NCBI GenBank assembly: GCA_947494675.1
Contig: CANLVP010000001.1
Location: 1,364,001 to 1,428,000 of the forward strand
Length of the DNA stretch: 64,000 bases
Direction: 5' to 3'
Source: an uncultured Paracoccaceae bacterium
GTDB lineage: Bacteria; Pseudomonadota; Alphaproteobacteria; Rhodobacterales; Rhodobacteraceae
Positions 1-9,107 of the stretch are shown here, in pieces. Numbering within the stretch: position 1 is the stretch's first letter; every line of letters starts with the position of its first letter. Made by a program: the position numbers and the translations under genes. The notes under the pieces were generated by a model. It was given only the letters and a program-made list of their open reading frames with translations, had not been told where the DNA came from and searched no databases.

Positions 1-1
1 C

Positions 2-787
2 GCGCTGACGACACGCGGCACTGCGCTCGCCGGTGTGCCGGGGCTACAGGGCATGATCGACCACCACGACGTGCTTTACCGCGACCTGACCGACCCCGTG
101 GCGTTTTTCCGGGGAGAGGTCGACACCGAACTCGCCGATTTCTGGCCCTATGTCTTTGGTGCTGGTGGCGCGACCGATCCGGCGGTCACCGACCGCTACA
201 GCCGCCTGATGGCCGAAAGCCAAGCTCTCGTCGCCGCCGATACGATTGCCGCCGTCAATTGGGCGAAAACCCAGCACGTGATGGATTTGGGCGGCGGCAC
301 GGGCGCTTTCCTGACCGCCTTAGGTGAGGCTGAAATCAAGCCGCAGCTGACGCTCTTTGACCTGCCCGCCGTTGTGCCCGGTGCGACGGCACGTTTTGCC
401 GATGCCGGGCTGACAGATCGCGCGACGATTGTGCCGGGATCCTTCCGCGATGACCCGCTGCCCCACGGCGCTGATACGATCACGCTGGTGCGGGTTCTTT
501 ACGATCACGCCGATGATACCGTGCTGGCCTTGCTGAAATCCGCCCATGACGCGCTGCCACCCGGCGGGCGATTGGTGGTCTCAGAGCCGATGACGGGCGG
601 GGCCAAACCGCACCGGGCTGGCGACGCCTATTTCGCGCTTTATTGCATGGCGATGCGCACGGGACGGGCGCGGTCTGCAGGCGAAATCACAGCCCTTATG
701 CAGGCCGCTGGCTTTACCCAGATCAAGGCCCTACGCGCGCGCCGTCCCTTCGTCACCTCGGTGGTCACAGGTGTCAAGTCAGGTTGA
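2..787 (+). CDS. crtF: Hydroxyneurosporene/demethylspheroidene O-methyltransferase, 5' truncated by window edge
   Basis: Open frame runs to window start; SAM-methyltransferase motif DLGGGTGAFL, O-methyltransferase fold, location next to bchC. Confidence 0.85.
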   Translation, partial: ALTTRGTALAGVPGLQGMIDHHDVLYRDLTDPVAFFRGEVDTELADFWPYVFGAGGATDPAVTDRYSRLMAESQALVAADTIAAVNWAKTQHVMDLGGGTGAFLTALGEAEIKPQLTLFDLPAVVPGATARFADAGLTDRATIVPGSFRDDPLPHGADTITLVRVLYDHADDTVLALLKSAHDALPPGGRLVVSEPMTGGAKPHRAGDAYFALYCMAMRTGRARSAGEITALMQAAGFTQIKALRARRPFVTSVVTGVKSG

Positions 788-789
788 CA
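772..789. promoter_or_regulatory. PpsR/CrtJ-type box TGTcaagtcaggttgACA
   Basis: Exact TGT-N12-ACA, overlaps crtF stop codon, upstream of bchC. Confidence 0.65.
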
Positions 790-796
790 CATTTGC

Positions 797-814
797 TGTC
801 CAAAAGAATTGACA
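797..814. promoter_or_regulatory. PpsR/CrtJ-type box TGTccaaaagaattgACA
   Basis: Exact TGT-N12-ACA, second of three tandem boxes upstream of bchC. Confidence 0.75.
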
Positions 815-822
815 TAACGATC

Positions 823-840
823 TGTAACTTTAGACTGACA
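823..840. promoter_or_regulatory. PpsR/CrtJ-type box TGTaactttagactgACA
   Basis: Exact TGT-N12-ACA, third of three tandem boxes upstream of bchC. Confidence 0.75.
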
Positions 841-898
841 CTGGACAGATTGTCGCACTTCAGCCGCGTCAACCTGAGGGAGAAAGCGGGGAAATACC

Positions 899-1837
899 TT
901 GATAACAAAGGCCGTCATTCTGAACGCACCGGGTGAACTGGGTGTCGAATCGGTGACCCTGACCGCGCCAGCGCGCGGCGATATTGTTGTCCGGGTTCGC
1001 CACTCCGGTATTTCCACAGGCACCGAAAAACTGTTCTGGACCGGTGAGATGCCGCCGTTCCCCGGCATGGGCTACCCTCTGATCCCCGGCTACGAGGCCG
1101 CAGGCGAAGTGGTCGAAGCTGGCCCCGACAGCGGTTTCCGCGTGGGCGAACATGTCTTTGTCCCCGGTGCCAATTGCTACGACGGTGCCTTTGGCCTTTT
1201 TGGGGCCGCGTCGCACACCATCGTGACCCCCGCATCTCGTGTCACCCGCATCGACCGGGGCCTTGGCGCCTCCGGCGCACTGCTGGCGCTGGCCGCGACC
1301 GCGCGTCATGCGATGGCGGGTCCGGGCAAGGCCGTGCCGGACCTGATCATCGGCCACGGTGTTCTGGGCCGTCTCTTGGCGCGTCTGACCCTCGCCTCTG
1401 GTGCGCCCGCGCCCACGGTCTGGGAAATTGATCCGGCCCGTATGGATGGCGCGACGGGTTATGAAGTGACCACCCCCGAAGCCGACGAACGCCGCGACTA
1501 CGCCAATATCTACGACGCCTCTGGCCGCGCCGATCTGCTGAATGACCTTGTCGGTCGCCTCGCCCGTGGCGGCGAGATTGTGCTCGCAGGGTTCTACACC
1601 CAGCCGCTGCAATTCGCCTTCCCGCCCGCCTTTATGAAAGAGGCGCGGCTGCGCGTCTCTGCCGAATGGCAGCCCGACGACATGACCGCCACCAAGGCGC
1701 TCGTGGAAAGTGGCGTGCTGCGGCTGGACGATCTGATCTCTGAAACACGGCCCGCTGCGGATGCGGCGGCGGCCTATACCACGGCCTTTACCGATCCGAA
1801 CTGCCTGAAAATGATCCTGAATTGGAGCGATCTATGA
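899..1837 (+). CDS. bchC: 2-desacetyl-2-hydroxyethyl bacteriochlorophyllide a dehydrogenase
   Basis: Zn-dependent dehydrogenase-like sequence ([18 protein letters not shown]), position before bchX; TTG start at 899 with purine-rich leader. Confidence 0.92.
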   Translation: MITKAVILNAPGELGVESVTLTAPARGDIVVRVRHSGISTGTEKLFWTGEMPPFPGMGYPLIPGYEAAGEVVEAGPDSGFRVGEHVFVPGANCYDGAFGLFGAASHTIVTPASRVTRIDRGLGASGALLALAATARHAMAGPGKAVPDLIIGHGVLGRLLARLTLASGAPAPTVWEIDPARMDGATGYEVTTPEADERRDYANIYDASGRADLLNDLVGRLARGGEIVLAGFYTQPLQFAFPPAFMKEARLRVSAEWQPDDMTATKALVESGVLRLDDLISETRPAADAAAAYTTAFTDPNCLKMILNWSDL

Positions 1838-2835
1838 AAGACGAAATCCCGAACCTGAAGGATTACGACAAGACGCTCCGGGATGAGGCGGCAGAACCCT
1901 CGCTTGAGGTGCCGCAGGGCGAGCCCACCTCCAAAACCCAGATCATCGCGATCTATGGCAAGGGCGGCATCGGCAAATCGTTCACGCTGGCCAACCTCAG
2001 CCACATGATGGCCGAAATGGGCAAGCGCGTGCTGTTGATCGGCTGCGATCCGAAATCCGACACCACCAGCCTGCTCTTTGGCGGCAAGGCCTGCCCCACG
2101 ATCATCGAAACCTCCGCCAAAAAGAAACTCGCAGGCGAAGAAGTCGCGATTGGCGACGTCTGCTTTAAGCGCGGCGGTGTCTTCGCGATGGAACTTGGCG
2201 GGCCAGAGGTCGGCCGTGGTTGCGGTGGGCGTGGCATCATCCACGGGTTCGAACTCCTCGAAAAGCTCGGCTTTCATGACTGGGACTTTGACTATGTCCT
2301 GCTCGATTTCCTCGGTGACGTGGTCTGCGGCGGCTTTGGCCTGCCAATTGCCCGTGACATGGCGCAAAAGGTGATCCTCGTTGGCTCAAATGACCTGCAA
2401 TCGCTCTATGTGGCTAACAATGTTTGCTCGGCCGTCGAATACTTCCGCAAGCTCGGTGGGAATGTGGGTGTGGCTGGGCTCGTCATCAATAAAGATGACG
2501 GAACTGGGGAGGCGCAGGCCTTTGCCGAGGCCGTCGACATTCCGATCCTCGCCGCCATACCCCAAGACGACGACCTGCGCAAAAAATCCGCCAACTACCA
2601 AATCGTAGGCACCTCAGAAAGCCAATGGGGCGCGATGTTCGCAGGTCTGGCAGAGGCCGTCGCAGGCGCACCCCCCGTGCAGCCCGCACCCTTGGATCAG
2701 GACGGTTTGCTGGCGCTCTTTGATGCCGAGGACACCGGCGCGAACTTTGTGCTGACCCCCGCCACTGACACCGACATGCGCGGCAAAAACGCCAAGCCCA
2801 AGGAAAGCCTTGAGGTGATCTATGACGACGCATGA
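1834..2835 (+). CDS. bchX: Chlorophyllide a reductase iron protein subunit X
   Basis: P-loop YGKGGIGKS, NifH/BchL-like; ATG at 1834 preferred over ORF-track start 1822. Confidence 0.95.
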   Translation: MKDEIPNLKDYDKTLRDEAAEPSLEVPQGEPTSKTQIIAIYGKGGIGKSFTLANLSHMMAEMGKRVLLIGCDPKSDTTSLLFGGKACPTIIETSAKKKLAGEEVAIGDVCFKRGGVFAMELGGPEVGRGCGGRGIIHGFELLEKLGFHDWDFDYVLLDFLGDVVCGGFGLPIARDMAQKVILVGSNDLQSLYVANNVCSAVEYFRKLGGNVGVAGLVINKDDGTGEAQAFAEAVDIPILAAIPQDDDLRKKSANYQIVGTSESQWGAMFAGLAEAVAGAPPVQPAPLDQDGLLALFDAEDTGANFVLTPATDTDMRGKNAKPKESLEVIYDDA

Positions 2836-2971
2836 TCGCATCAAACGGGCCATCAGCGATGCCAAGGTACTGCAGGACGAAGCGGTCGACATCAAAAAGG
2901 TCCTGACGGATTTCGTGGATGAGGTGAAAGCAGGGAAGTCGCCCGCACCCGCGCCAAAGGATCCGTCATGA
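2822..2971 (+). CDS. Uncharacterised 49-aa [52 protein letters not shown] between bchX and bchY
   Basis: ATG preceded by GAGGTGA (2812-2818); overlaps bchX end by 14 nt and bchY start by ATGA; absent from supplied ORF track because short. Confidence 0.6.
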   Translation: MTTHDRIKRAISDAKVLQDEAVDIKKVLTDFVDEVKAGKSPAPAPKDPS

Positions 2972-4566
2972 CTGGTCAACCCCCACAGCGCGAAGGCTTT
3001 GAGGTCGGCTATGACGCCGCTGGTGAGGTTGAAGTGATCCGCGGTGCCGAACGCCCCGCCGCTGATATGACCGCGACCGAGGCCACCGCGCTGGAAGGCG
3101 GATGCACCGCCGGTGCCGCCACGATGGAAGCTGCCGCCCGTGCCGCTGGCAAATCCGACATCCTTGACCAATACGCCGCCGACTACCCCCAAGGCCCCCA
3201 CGATCAACCGCAGTCTATGTGCCCCGCATTTGGGTCGCTGCGCGTCGGTCTGCGGATGAAACGCGTAGCCACCGTGCTCTCCGGTTCAGCCTGCTGCGTC
3301 TACGGCCTGACTTTCGTGTCACACTTCTACGGCGCGCGCCGCTCTGTCGGCTATGTGCCGTTCAATTCTGAAACGCTGGTCACCGGCAAACTGTTCGAGG
3401 ATATCCGCGAAAGCGTCCACGACATGGCCGACCCCGACCGCTATGACGCCATCGTCGTCACCAACCTCTGCGTGCCAACCGCATCCGGCGTGCCGCTGCG
3501 CTTGCTGCCCAAGGAAATCAACGGCGTCCGCATCGTCGGTATCGACGTCCCCGGATTTGGCATACCTACCCACGCCGAGGCCAAGGATGTCCTCGCCGGT
3601 GCCATGCTCGCCTATGCAAGGGAAGAGGCCGCCGCTGGCCCCGTCGCACGCCCCGTGTCCGCCAAGGACGACCGCCCTGCCGTCGCGCTGATGGGAGAGA
3701 TGTTCCCCGCCGACCCGATGATGATTGGTGCGATGTTGGGGCCGATGGGCCTTGCCGCCGGACCCGTGGTGCCGACCCGCGAATGGCGCGAACTTTATGC
3801 CGCTCTCGATTGCGGCGTCGCCGCTGCAATCCACCCGTTCTACACCGCCTCGGTGCGCGAATTTCAGGCCGCTGGCCGCAAGGTCGTGGGCTCTGCCCCC
3901 GTCGGCTATGACGGCACTGCTGCATGGCTCGCCGCCATTGGTGACGCCTACAACGTCGCCCCTGACCAGATCGCTGCGGCGCAAAACGCCTTCCTGCCCG
4001 CGATCCAGGGCGCATTGGCCGGGTCCAAGATCGACGGCACCATCACGCTGTCAGGCTACGAAGGCTCCGAACTCCTCGTCGCGCGCCTGCTGATCGAAAG
4101 CGGCGCAACCGTGCCTTACGTCGGCACCGCCTGCCCGAAAACACCATGGTCCGCAGACGATGCTGCATGGCTTGAAGCCAAGGGTGTGAAGGTCAAATTT
4201 CGCGCCAGTCTTGAGGATGATCTCTCCGCCATGGAAGGCGTCAAACCCGACCTCGCCATCGGCACCACACCCGTGGTCCAGCGCGGCAAGGAACTCGGCA
4301 TCCCGTCGCTCTATTTCACCAACCTGATCTCGGCCCGTCCGCTGATGGGCCCCGCCGGGGCAGGTAGCCTGCAACAGGTGGTGAATGCCGCGATCAACGG
4401 GGCCGAGAAAATGGGCAAGATGAAGGCCTTCTTCGAAGGCGTTGGCCACGACGATACCGCCGGTGTCTGGGAAAGCGCGCCCAACCTGCGCCCCGACTTC
4501 CGCGCCCAGCACCAGAAGAAGCTGGACAAACAAAAGAGGGCCGCAGAAGCGGCGGCAATGATATGA
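2968..4566 (+). CDS. bchY: Chlorophyllide a reductase subunit Y
   Basis: BchY-like sequence ([18 protein letters not shown]...[18 protein letters not shown]), nitrogenase-like, operon position. Confidence 0.95.
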   Translation: MTGQPPQREGFEVGYDAAGEVEVIRGAERPAADMTATEATALEGGCTAGAATMEAAARAAGKSDILDQYAADYPQGPHDQPQSMCPAFGSLRVGLRMKRVATVLSGSACCVYGLTFVSHFYGARRSVGYVPFNSETLVTGKLFEDIRESVHDMADPDRYDAIVVTNLCVPTASGVPLRLLPKEINGVRIVGIDVPGFGIPTHAEAKDVLAGAMLAYAREEAAAGPVARPVSAKDDRPAVALMGEMFPADPMMIGAMLGPMGLAAGPVVPTREWRELYAALDCGVAAAIHPFYTASVREFQAAGRKVVGSAPVGYDGTAAWLAAIGDAYNVAPDQIAAAQNAFLPAIQGALAGSKIDGTITLSGYEGSELLVARLLIESGATVPYVGTACPKTPWSADDAAWLEAKGVKVKFRASLEDDLSAMEGVKPDLAIGTTPVVQRGKELGIPSLYFTNLISARPLMGPAGAGSLQQVVNAAINGAEKMGKMKAFFEGVGHDDTAGVWESAPNLRPDFRAQHQKKLDKQKRAAEAAAMI

Positions 4567-4569
4567 CCC

Positions 4570-4590
4570 CGAATATTCGTCGAATATTCG
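4570..4590. repeat. Palindromic repeat CGAATATTCGTCGAATATTCG
   Basis: Two GAATATTC palindromes separated by GTC in the bchY-bchZ gap. Confidence 0.6.
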
Positions 4591-4598
4591 CCACCCCC

Positions 4599-4617
4599 AA
4601 ATCTTCGACGAAGATTT
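4599..4617. repeat. Perfect 8-bp-arm inverted repeat AAATCTTC-GAC-GAAGATTT
   Basis: Seen directly in bchY-bchZ intergenic gap. Confidence 0.7.
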
Positions 4618-4642
4618 ACCCCCGCCAGTCGGAGGGTGCGCT

Positions 4643-6103
4643 ATGCTGATCACCGATCACGACCGTGCGGGCGGATATTGGGGGGCGGTCTATGCCTTCT
4701 GCGCCGTCAAAGGCCTGCAAGTGGTAATCGACGGCCCCGTCGGCTGCGAAAACCTGCCCGTGACATCCGTCTTGCACTATACCGACGGATTGCCCCCGCA
4801 TGAGCTGCCCATTGTCGTCACTGGCCTCGGCGAAACCGAGATGGGCGAAGGCACCGAAGAGGCGATGAAACGCGCGTGGAACGTGCTTGATCCCGCCTTG
4901 CCTGCCGTGGTCGTCACCGGCTCCATCGCTGAGATGATCGGCGGCGGCGTGACCCCGCAAGGCACAAACATCCAGCGCTTCCTGCCGCGCACCATTGATG
5001 AGGATCAATGGGAATGCGCCGACCGCGCGATGACGTGGATCTTCACCGAATTTGGCATGACCAAGGGCCGTATGCCGCCCGAGAAGAAACGCGAAGAGGG
5101 TGCCGCCCCCCGCGTCAATATTCTTGGGCCGATGTATGGCACCTTCAACATGCCCTCCGACCTTGCCGAAATCCGCCGTCTGGTTGAGGGCATCGGGGCA
5201 GAGGTGAACATGGTCATGCCGCTGGGTGCCCATCTGGCCGAAATGCGCAATCTGGTGAACGCTGACGTCAACATCTGCATGTATCGCGAATTTGGCCGCG
5301 GCCTCGCCGAATGCCTTGGCAAACCCTACCTGCAGGCCCCCTTTGGCATCGACAGCACCACGAAATTCTTACGCAAGCTGGGTGAGCTGACGGGCCTCGA
5401 CCCCGAACCCTTTATCGAGCGCGAAAAGCACTCGACCATCAAACCCGTCTGGGATCTCTGGCGGTCGGTCACGCAGGATTTCTTTGCCACCGCTGAATTC
5501 GGCATCGTGGCGAATGAAACCTACGCCCGTGGCATCCGCCATTACCTAGAGGGCGATCTGGGCTTTCCTTGCGCCTTTGCCGTTGCGCGCTGTCGCGGGG
5601 CCAAGACCAATAACGACGAAGTGCGCCAGTTGGTGCACACCAAAAAACCGCTCGTGCTGATGGGGTCGATCAACGAAAAGATGTATCTGGCGGAAACCAA
5701 GGCGGGCCACGGACCCAGCCCCAGTTTCATCCCCGCCAGCTTTCCCGGTGCCGCCATCAGGCGCGCCACAGGCACGCCGTTCATGGGCTACGCCGGGGCG
5801 ACTTACGTTCTGCAAGAGGTCTGCAATGGCCTTTTCGACAGCCTCTTTCACATTCTGCCGCTGGCCACCGACATGGATGCCACCGACGCCACGCTCACGC
5901 CCCTGCGGCGCGACATGCCGTGGGACGCAGATGCCCAAGCCAAACTGGATGAGATCGTGGCAACACACCCGATCCTCACCCGTATTTCAGCAGCGAAAAC
6001 GCTGCGGGACGCCGCTGAACGCGCGGCCCTCGACGCCGGTTCTGACCGGGTCGCCCTTGCGACCGTCGAGACACTTCAATCATCATCGGGAGGACAGAAA
6101 TGA
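4643..6103 (+). CDS. bchZ: Chlorophyllide a reductase subunit Z
   Basis: BchZ-like sequence ([37 protein letters not shown]), follows bchY; SD GGAGGG. Confidence 0.95.
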   Translation: MLITDHDRAGGYWGAVYAFCAVKGLQVVIDGPVGCENLPVTSVLHYTDGLPPHELPIVVTGLGETEMGEGTEEAMKRAWNVLDPALPAVVVTGSIAEMIGGGVTPQGTNIQRFLPRTIDEDQWECADRAMTWIFTEFGMTKGRMPPEKKREEGAAPRVNILGPMYGTFNMPSDLAEIRRLVEGIGAEVNMVMPLGAHLAEMRNLVNADVNICMYREFGRGLAECLGKPYLQAPFGIDSTTKFLRKLGELTGLDPEPFIEREKHSTIKPVWDLWRSVTQDFFATAEFGIVANETYARGIRHYLEGDLGFPCAFAVARCRGAKTNNDEVRQLVHTKKPLVLMGSINEKMYLAETKAGHGPSPSFIPASFPGAAIRRATGTPFMGYAGATYVLQEVCNGLFDSLFHILPLATDMDATDATLTPLRRDMPWDADAQAKLDEIVATHPILTRISAAKTLRDAAERAALDAGSDRVALATVETLQSSSGGQK

Positions 6104-6324
6104 CAGATTTCACCAGCGACGTAAGCGTGCCACGCACACGCACCGCACCGCCCAAACGCGAATATTATGTCTACTTCGCCGTCATCTTTCTGGCGACCTT
6201 GCCGCTGGCCATCCTGACATGGGCGCTCACCGCCGCACGTCAGATGAAATTGCCGCCCAAAGGCCCCTTTGCCAAGGCCTGGACACAGGCCCGCATCATC
6301 ACGCCGCAGATCTTCAGTGCTTGA
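6100..6324 (+). CDS. pufQ: PufQ, bacteriochlorophyll carrier/assembly factor
   Basis: 74 aa single-TM protein, ATGA overlap with bchZ, precedes pufB. Confidence 0.85.
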   Translation: MTDFTSDVSVPRTRTAPPKREYYVYFAVIFLATLPLAILTWALTAARQMKLPPKGPFAKAWTQARIITPQIFSA

Positions 6325-6372
6325 TCTGACGGCCCAACTATTCGCCCCGCTTTCGGGTGAGGTGGATCAGGG

Positions 6373-6417
6373 CAGGGGGCTCGCCCCTGTCGTTACCCGG
6401 CCGCAGGGGTTCTGCGG
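6373..6417 (+). promoter_or_regulatory. Two adjacent intercistronic hairpins (CAGGGG-GCTCG-CCCCTG, CCGCAG-GGGTT-CTGCGG)
   Basis: Inverted repeats at 6373-6389 and 6401-6417 between pufQ and pufB. Confidence 0.5.
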
Positions 6418-6443
6418 CGTCAGTTCATATTTGGAGACAAACA

Positions 6444-6602
6444 ATGGCTGATAGAAGTGACCTGTCCTTTACAGGTCTGTCGGACGAGCAGGCGCAGGAA
6501 TTGCACTCAGTCTACATGAGCGGTCTGTGGATCTTCACGATCATCGCAGTCGTCGCCCATATTCTGACGTACATCCAACTGCCCTGGTTCAAAGGCTGGT
6601 AA
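6444..6602 (+). CDS. pufB: Light-harvesting 1 beta subunit
   Basis: [52 protein letters not shown]; classic LH1 beta. Confidence 0.95.
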   Translation: MADRSDLSFTGLSDEQAQELHSVYMSGLWIFTIIAVVAHILTYIQLPWFKGW

Positions 6603-6617
6603 GAGGGAGCACGACAC

Positions 6618-6773
6618 ATGGCACAGTTCTACAAGATCTGGCTGATCTTCGACCCCCGTCGCGTTTTCGTGGCGCAGGGTGTGTTCCTTTTCCTGCTTGC
6701 AGCGATGATTCACCTCGTCCTGCTCAGCAATGAAGGCACCAACTGGTTCCAACTCGCCTTTGCGGCGCAGTAG
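6618..6773 (+). CDS. pufA: Light-harvesting 1 alpha subunit
   Basis: [51 protein letters not shown]; below ORF-track length cutoff. Confidence 0.95.
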   Translation: MAQFYKIWLIFDPRRVFVAQGVFLFLLAAMIHLVLLSNEGTNWFQLAFAAQ

Positions 6774-6798
6774 GACCGGTCGTTCGGCCCCAAACATA

Positions 6799-6826
6799 GC
6801 TATGGGCGGGTTCGCCCGCCCATAGC
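6799..6826 (+). promoter_or_regulatory. pufA-pufL intercistronic stem-loop (12-bp stem, TTCG loop)
   Basis: GCTATGGGCGGG-TTCG-CCCGCCCATAGC perfect inverted repeat. Confidence 0.85.
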
Positions 6827-6890
6827 AAACCACACGATACGACACGACAGGACGCCACGCGGGGACCCTGTCCATGAATTGGAGAAGAAG

Positions 6891-7721
6891 ATGGCACAGC
6901 TCAGCTTCGAAAGAAAATACCGGGTCCGTGGTGGGACGTTGATCGGTGGCGATATGTTCGACTTTTGGGTCGGGCCCTTTTATGTGGGCTTCTTTGGGGT
7001 CACCACGTTCTTTTTCGCCGTCCTTGGCACCATCCTGATCTTTTACGGCGCCTCTCAGGGGCCAACCTGGAATCCCTGGCTGATCTCAATTGATCCGCCT
7101 GCGCTTGAATATGGCCTTGGTGCCGCACCCCTGCTGGAAGGCGGGCTTTGGCAGATCATCACGATCTGCGCGATTGGTGCCTTTTGCAGTTGGGCCCTGC
7201 GCGAGGTCGAGATTTGCCGCAAGCTGGGCATCGGCCTGCATGTGCCCTTTGCCTTTAGCGTGGCGATCCTGGCTTATGTGACGCTTGTTGTGATCCGCCC
7301 GGTGCTGCTGGGCGCTTGGGGACACGGCTTTCCCTATGGCATCTTCAGCCACCTCGATTGGGTGAACAACGTCGGATACGCCTACGGCAACTTCCACTAC
7401 AACCCCGCGCATATGGTGGCGATCACCTTCTTCTTTACCACCTGTCTGGCGCTTGCCCTGCACGGCAGCCTCGTGCTGTCCGCAGTGAACCCCGGCAAGG
7501 GGCAAGAGATCAAGTCACCCGACCACGAAGACACCTACTTCCGCGATCTCATCGGCTATTCGATTGGGCCATTGGGCATCCACCGTCTGGGTCTGTTCCT
7601 TGCGCTGAATGCCGGACTATGGAGCGCGATCTGCATCGTGATCTCGGGCACCATCTGGTTCGACGAATGGATCATCTGGTGGGATTGGTACTACGAATTG
7701 CCCTGGTGGGTGGACCTGTAA
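6891..7721 (+). CDS. pufL: Photosynthetic reaction centre L subunit
   Basis: [36 protein letters not shown]...; ATG 6891 preferred to 6879. Confidence 0.97.
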   Translation: MAQLSFERKYRVRGGTLIGGDMFDFWVGPFYVGFFGVTTFFFAVLGTILIFYGASQGPTWNPWLISIDPPALEYGLGAAPLLEGGLWQIITICAIGAFCSWALREVEICRKLGIGLHVPFAFSVAILAYVTLVVIRPVLLGAWGHGFPYGIFSHLDWVNNVGYAYGNFHYNPAHMVAITFFFTTCLALALHGSLVLSAVNPGKGQEIKSPDHEDTYFRDLIGYSIGPLGIHRLGLFLALNAGLWSAICIVISGTIWFDEWIIWWDWYYELPWWVDL

Positions 7722-7735
7722 GGAGGACATGAAGA

Positions 7736-8665
7736 ATGGCTGAATATCAAAACATTTTCACCCAGGTTCAGGTCCAGGGACCAGCCGAAATGGGTGTCGA
7801 AGGCGAAGGCGGCGCGGTCATCGACCGCGGCACCTCCACCGGGTTCTCCAAGCTGGCGGGCGTCTTTGGCAATGCACAACTCGGGCCCGTTTATTTGGGT
7901 GCCTTCGGGATGCTGTCGCTGATGGCCGGTGCCGTCTGGTTCCTGATGGTGGGCTTCTCCTTCTGGGAACAGGCCGACTACAACCCGGCGATCTTCATGC
8001 GCGACCTCTTCTGGTTCTCGCTTGATCCACCGTCACCGGGCTACGGGCTGTCGATGCCCCCCATGGATGACGGCGGCTACTTCATGATCGCCAGCTTCTT
8101 TTTGCTGATCTCGGTCATGGCATGGTGGGTCCGCACCTACCTGCGCGCCGAAGCGCTGGGCATGGGCAAACACGTGGCATGGGCGTTCGCCTCCGCCATC
8201 TGGCTGTTCCTCGTGCTGGGCCTCTTCCGCCCAATCCTGATCGGCGACTGGTCAGAGATGGTGCCCTACGGCGTCTTCTCACACCTTGACTGGACCAACC
8301 TCTTTTCGATCACCCACGGCAACCTGTTCTACAACCCCTTCCACGCCCTCAGCATCGCCTTCCTCTATGGCTCGGCCCTGCTGTTTGCGATGCACGGGGC
8401 GACCATTCTGGCGGTCAGCCGTTTTGGCGGCGAACGTGAGATTGAACAGATCGTGGATCGCGGCACCGCCACGGAACGCGCAGCCCTGTTCTGGCGCTGG
8501 ACCATGGGGTTCAACGCCACCATGGAAGGCATCCACCGCTGGGCGTGGTGGTTTGCGGTCCTGACCACCCTGACGGGCGGCATCGGGATCCTGCTGACCG
8601 GAACGGTTGTCGATAACTGGTATGTCTGGGCGCAAGACCACGGTTACGCGCCGCTGGACCGCTGA
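7736..8665 (+). CDS. pufM: Photosynthetic reaction centre M subunit
   Basis: [15 protein letters not shown]...; typical PufM. Confidence 0.97.
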   Translation: MAEYQNIFTQVQVQGPAEMGVEGEGGAVIDRGTSTGFSKLAGVFGNAQLGPVYLGAFGMLSLMAGAVWFLMVGFSFWEQADYNPAIFMRDLFWFSLDPPSPGYGLSMPPMDDGGYFMIASFFLLISVMAWWVRTYLRAEALGMGKHVAWAFASAIWLFLVLGLFRPILIGDWSEMVPYGVFSHLDWTNLFSITHGNLFYNPFHALSIAFLYGSALLFAMHGATILAVSRFGGEREIEQIVDRGTATERAALFWRWTMGFNATMEGIHRWAWWFAVLTTLTGGIGILLTGTVVDNWYVWAQDHGYAPLDR

Positions 8666-8681
8666 TGAAAGGATCACAGAA

Positions 8682-8918
8682 ATGAGCGACGATAAGATCA
8701 ATATCCTCGGCCATACCGAACGGTCACGCCTGACAGCGGACATCACCTACCTGATGCTCAAGGGTGCGGGCTATGCCGCGGCCCTGTGCCTCGCGGTCTG
8801 GCTGGTGATCGCGGTGATCGCAGGCATCGGCCGGGCGCTGCCTGCCGAAAGCCGGGACGCGGATGACCCATCACCATGGTCATACCTGTCTGCCCCGGTC
8901 GAAGTGCAGATCGTCTAA
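8682..8918 (+). CDS. pufX: PufX-like RC-LH1 core polypeptide
   Basis: 78 aa, one TM; LMLKGAGYAAALCLAVWLVIAVIAGIGRALP resembles the MMKGAGWAGG...VVGRMLP core of Rhodobacter PufX; follows pufM. Confidence 0.82.
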   Translation: MSDDKINILGHTERSRLTADITYLMLKGAGYAAALCLAVWLVIAVIAGIGRALPAESRDADDPSPWSYLSAPVEVQIV

Positions 8919-8925
8919 CCCCATT

Positions 8926-8956
8926 GGTGCAGGCAGTGCGCGACGCCGCCTGCACC
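8926..8956 (+). terminator. Stem-loop after pufX (9-bp stem GGTGCAGGC/GCCTGCACC)
   Basis: Perfect inverted repeat 8 nt after pufX stop; no T-tract. Confidence 0.45.
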
Positions 8957-9045
8957 ATCAGCCATCGGGCCACCCTCCCTGGTGGGTCCGGTCACGGGGG
9001 GCGCTCTGGTGCACCCCAGTTCCCTTCCTGTTGGCTACAGGAACG

Positions 9046-9083
9046 CGCGTCGCAACATGAGGTCCCCCTCAGGTTGCGACGCG
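9046..9083. repeat. Long inverted repeat upstream of dxs (11-bp outer stem CGCGTCGCAAC/GTTGCGACGCG plus inner TGAGG/CCTCA)
   Basis: Seen directly; lies 25 nt before the dxs ATG. Confidence 0.6.
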
Positions 9084-9107
9084 TATCTGAATAGATCGGA
9101 GCATGTG

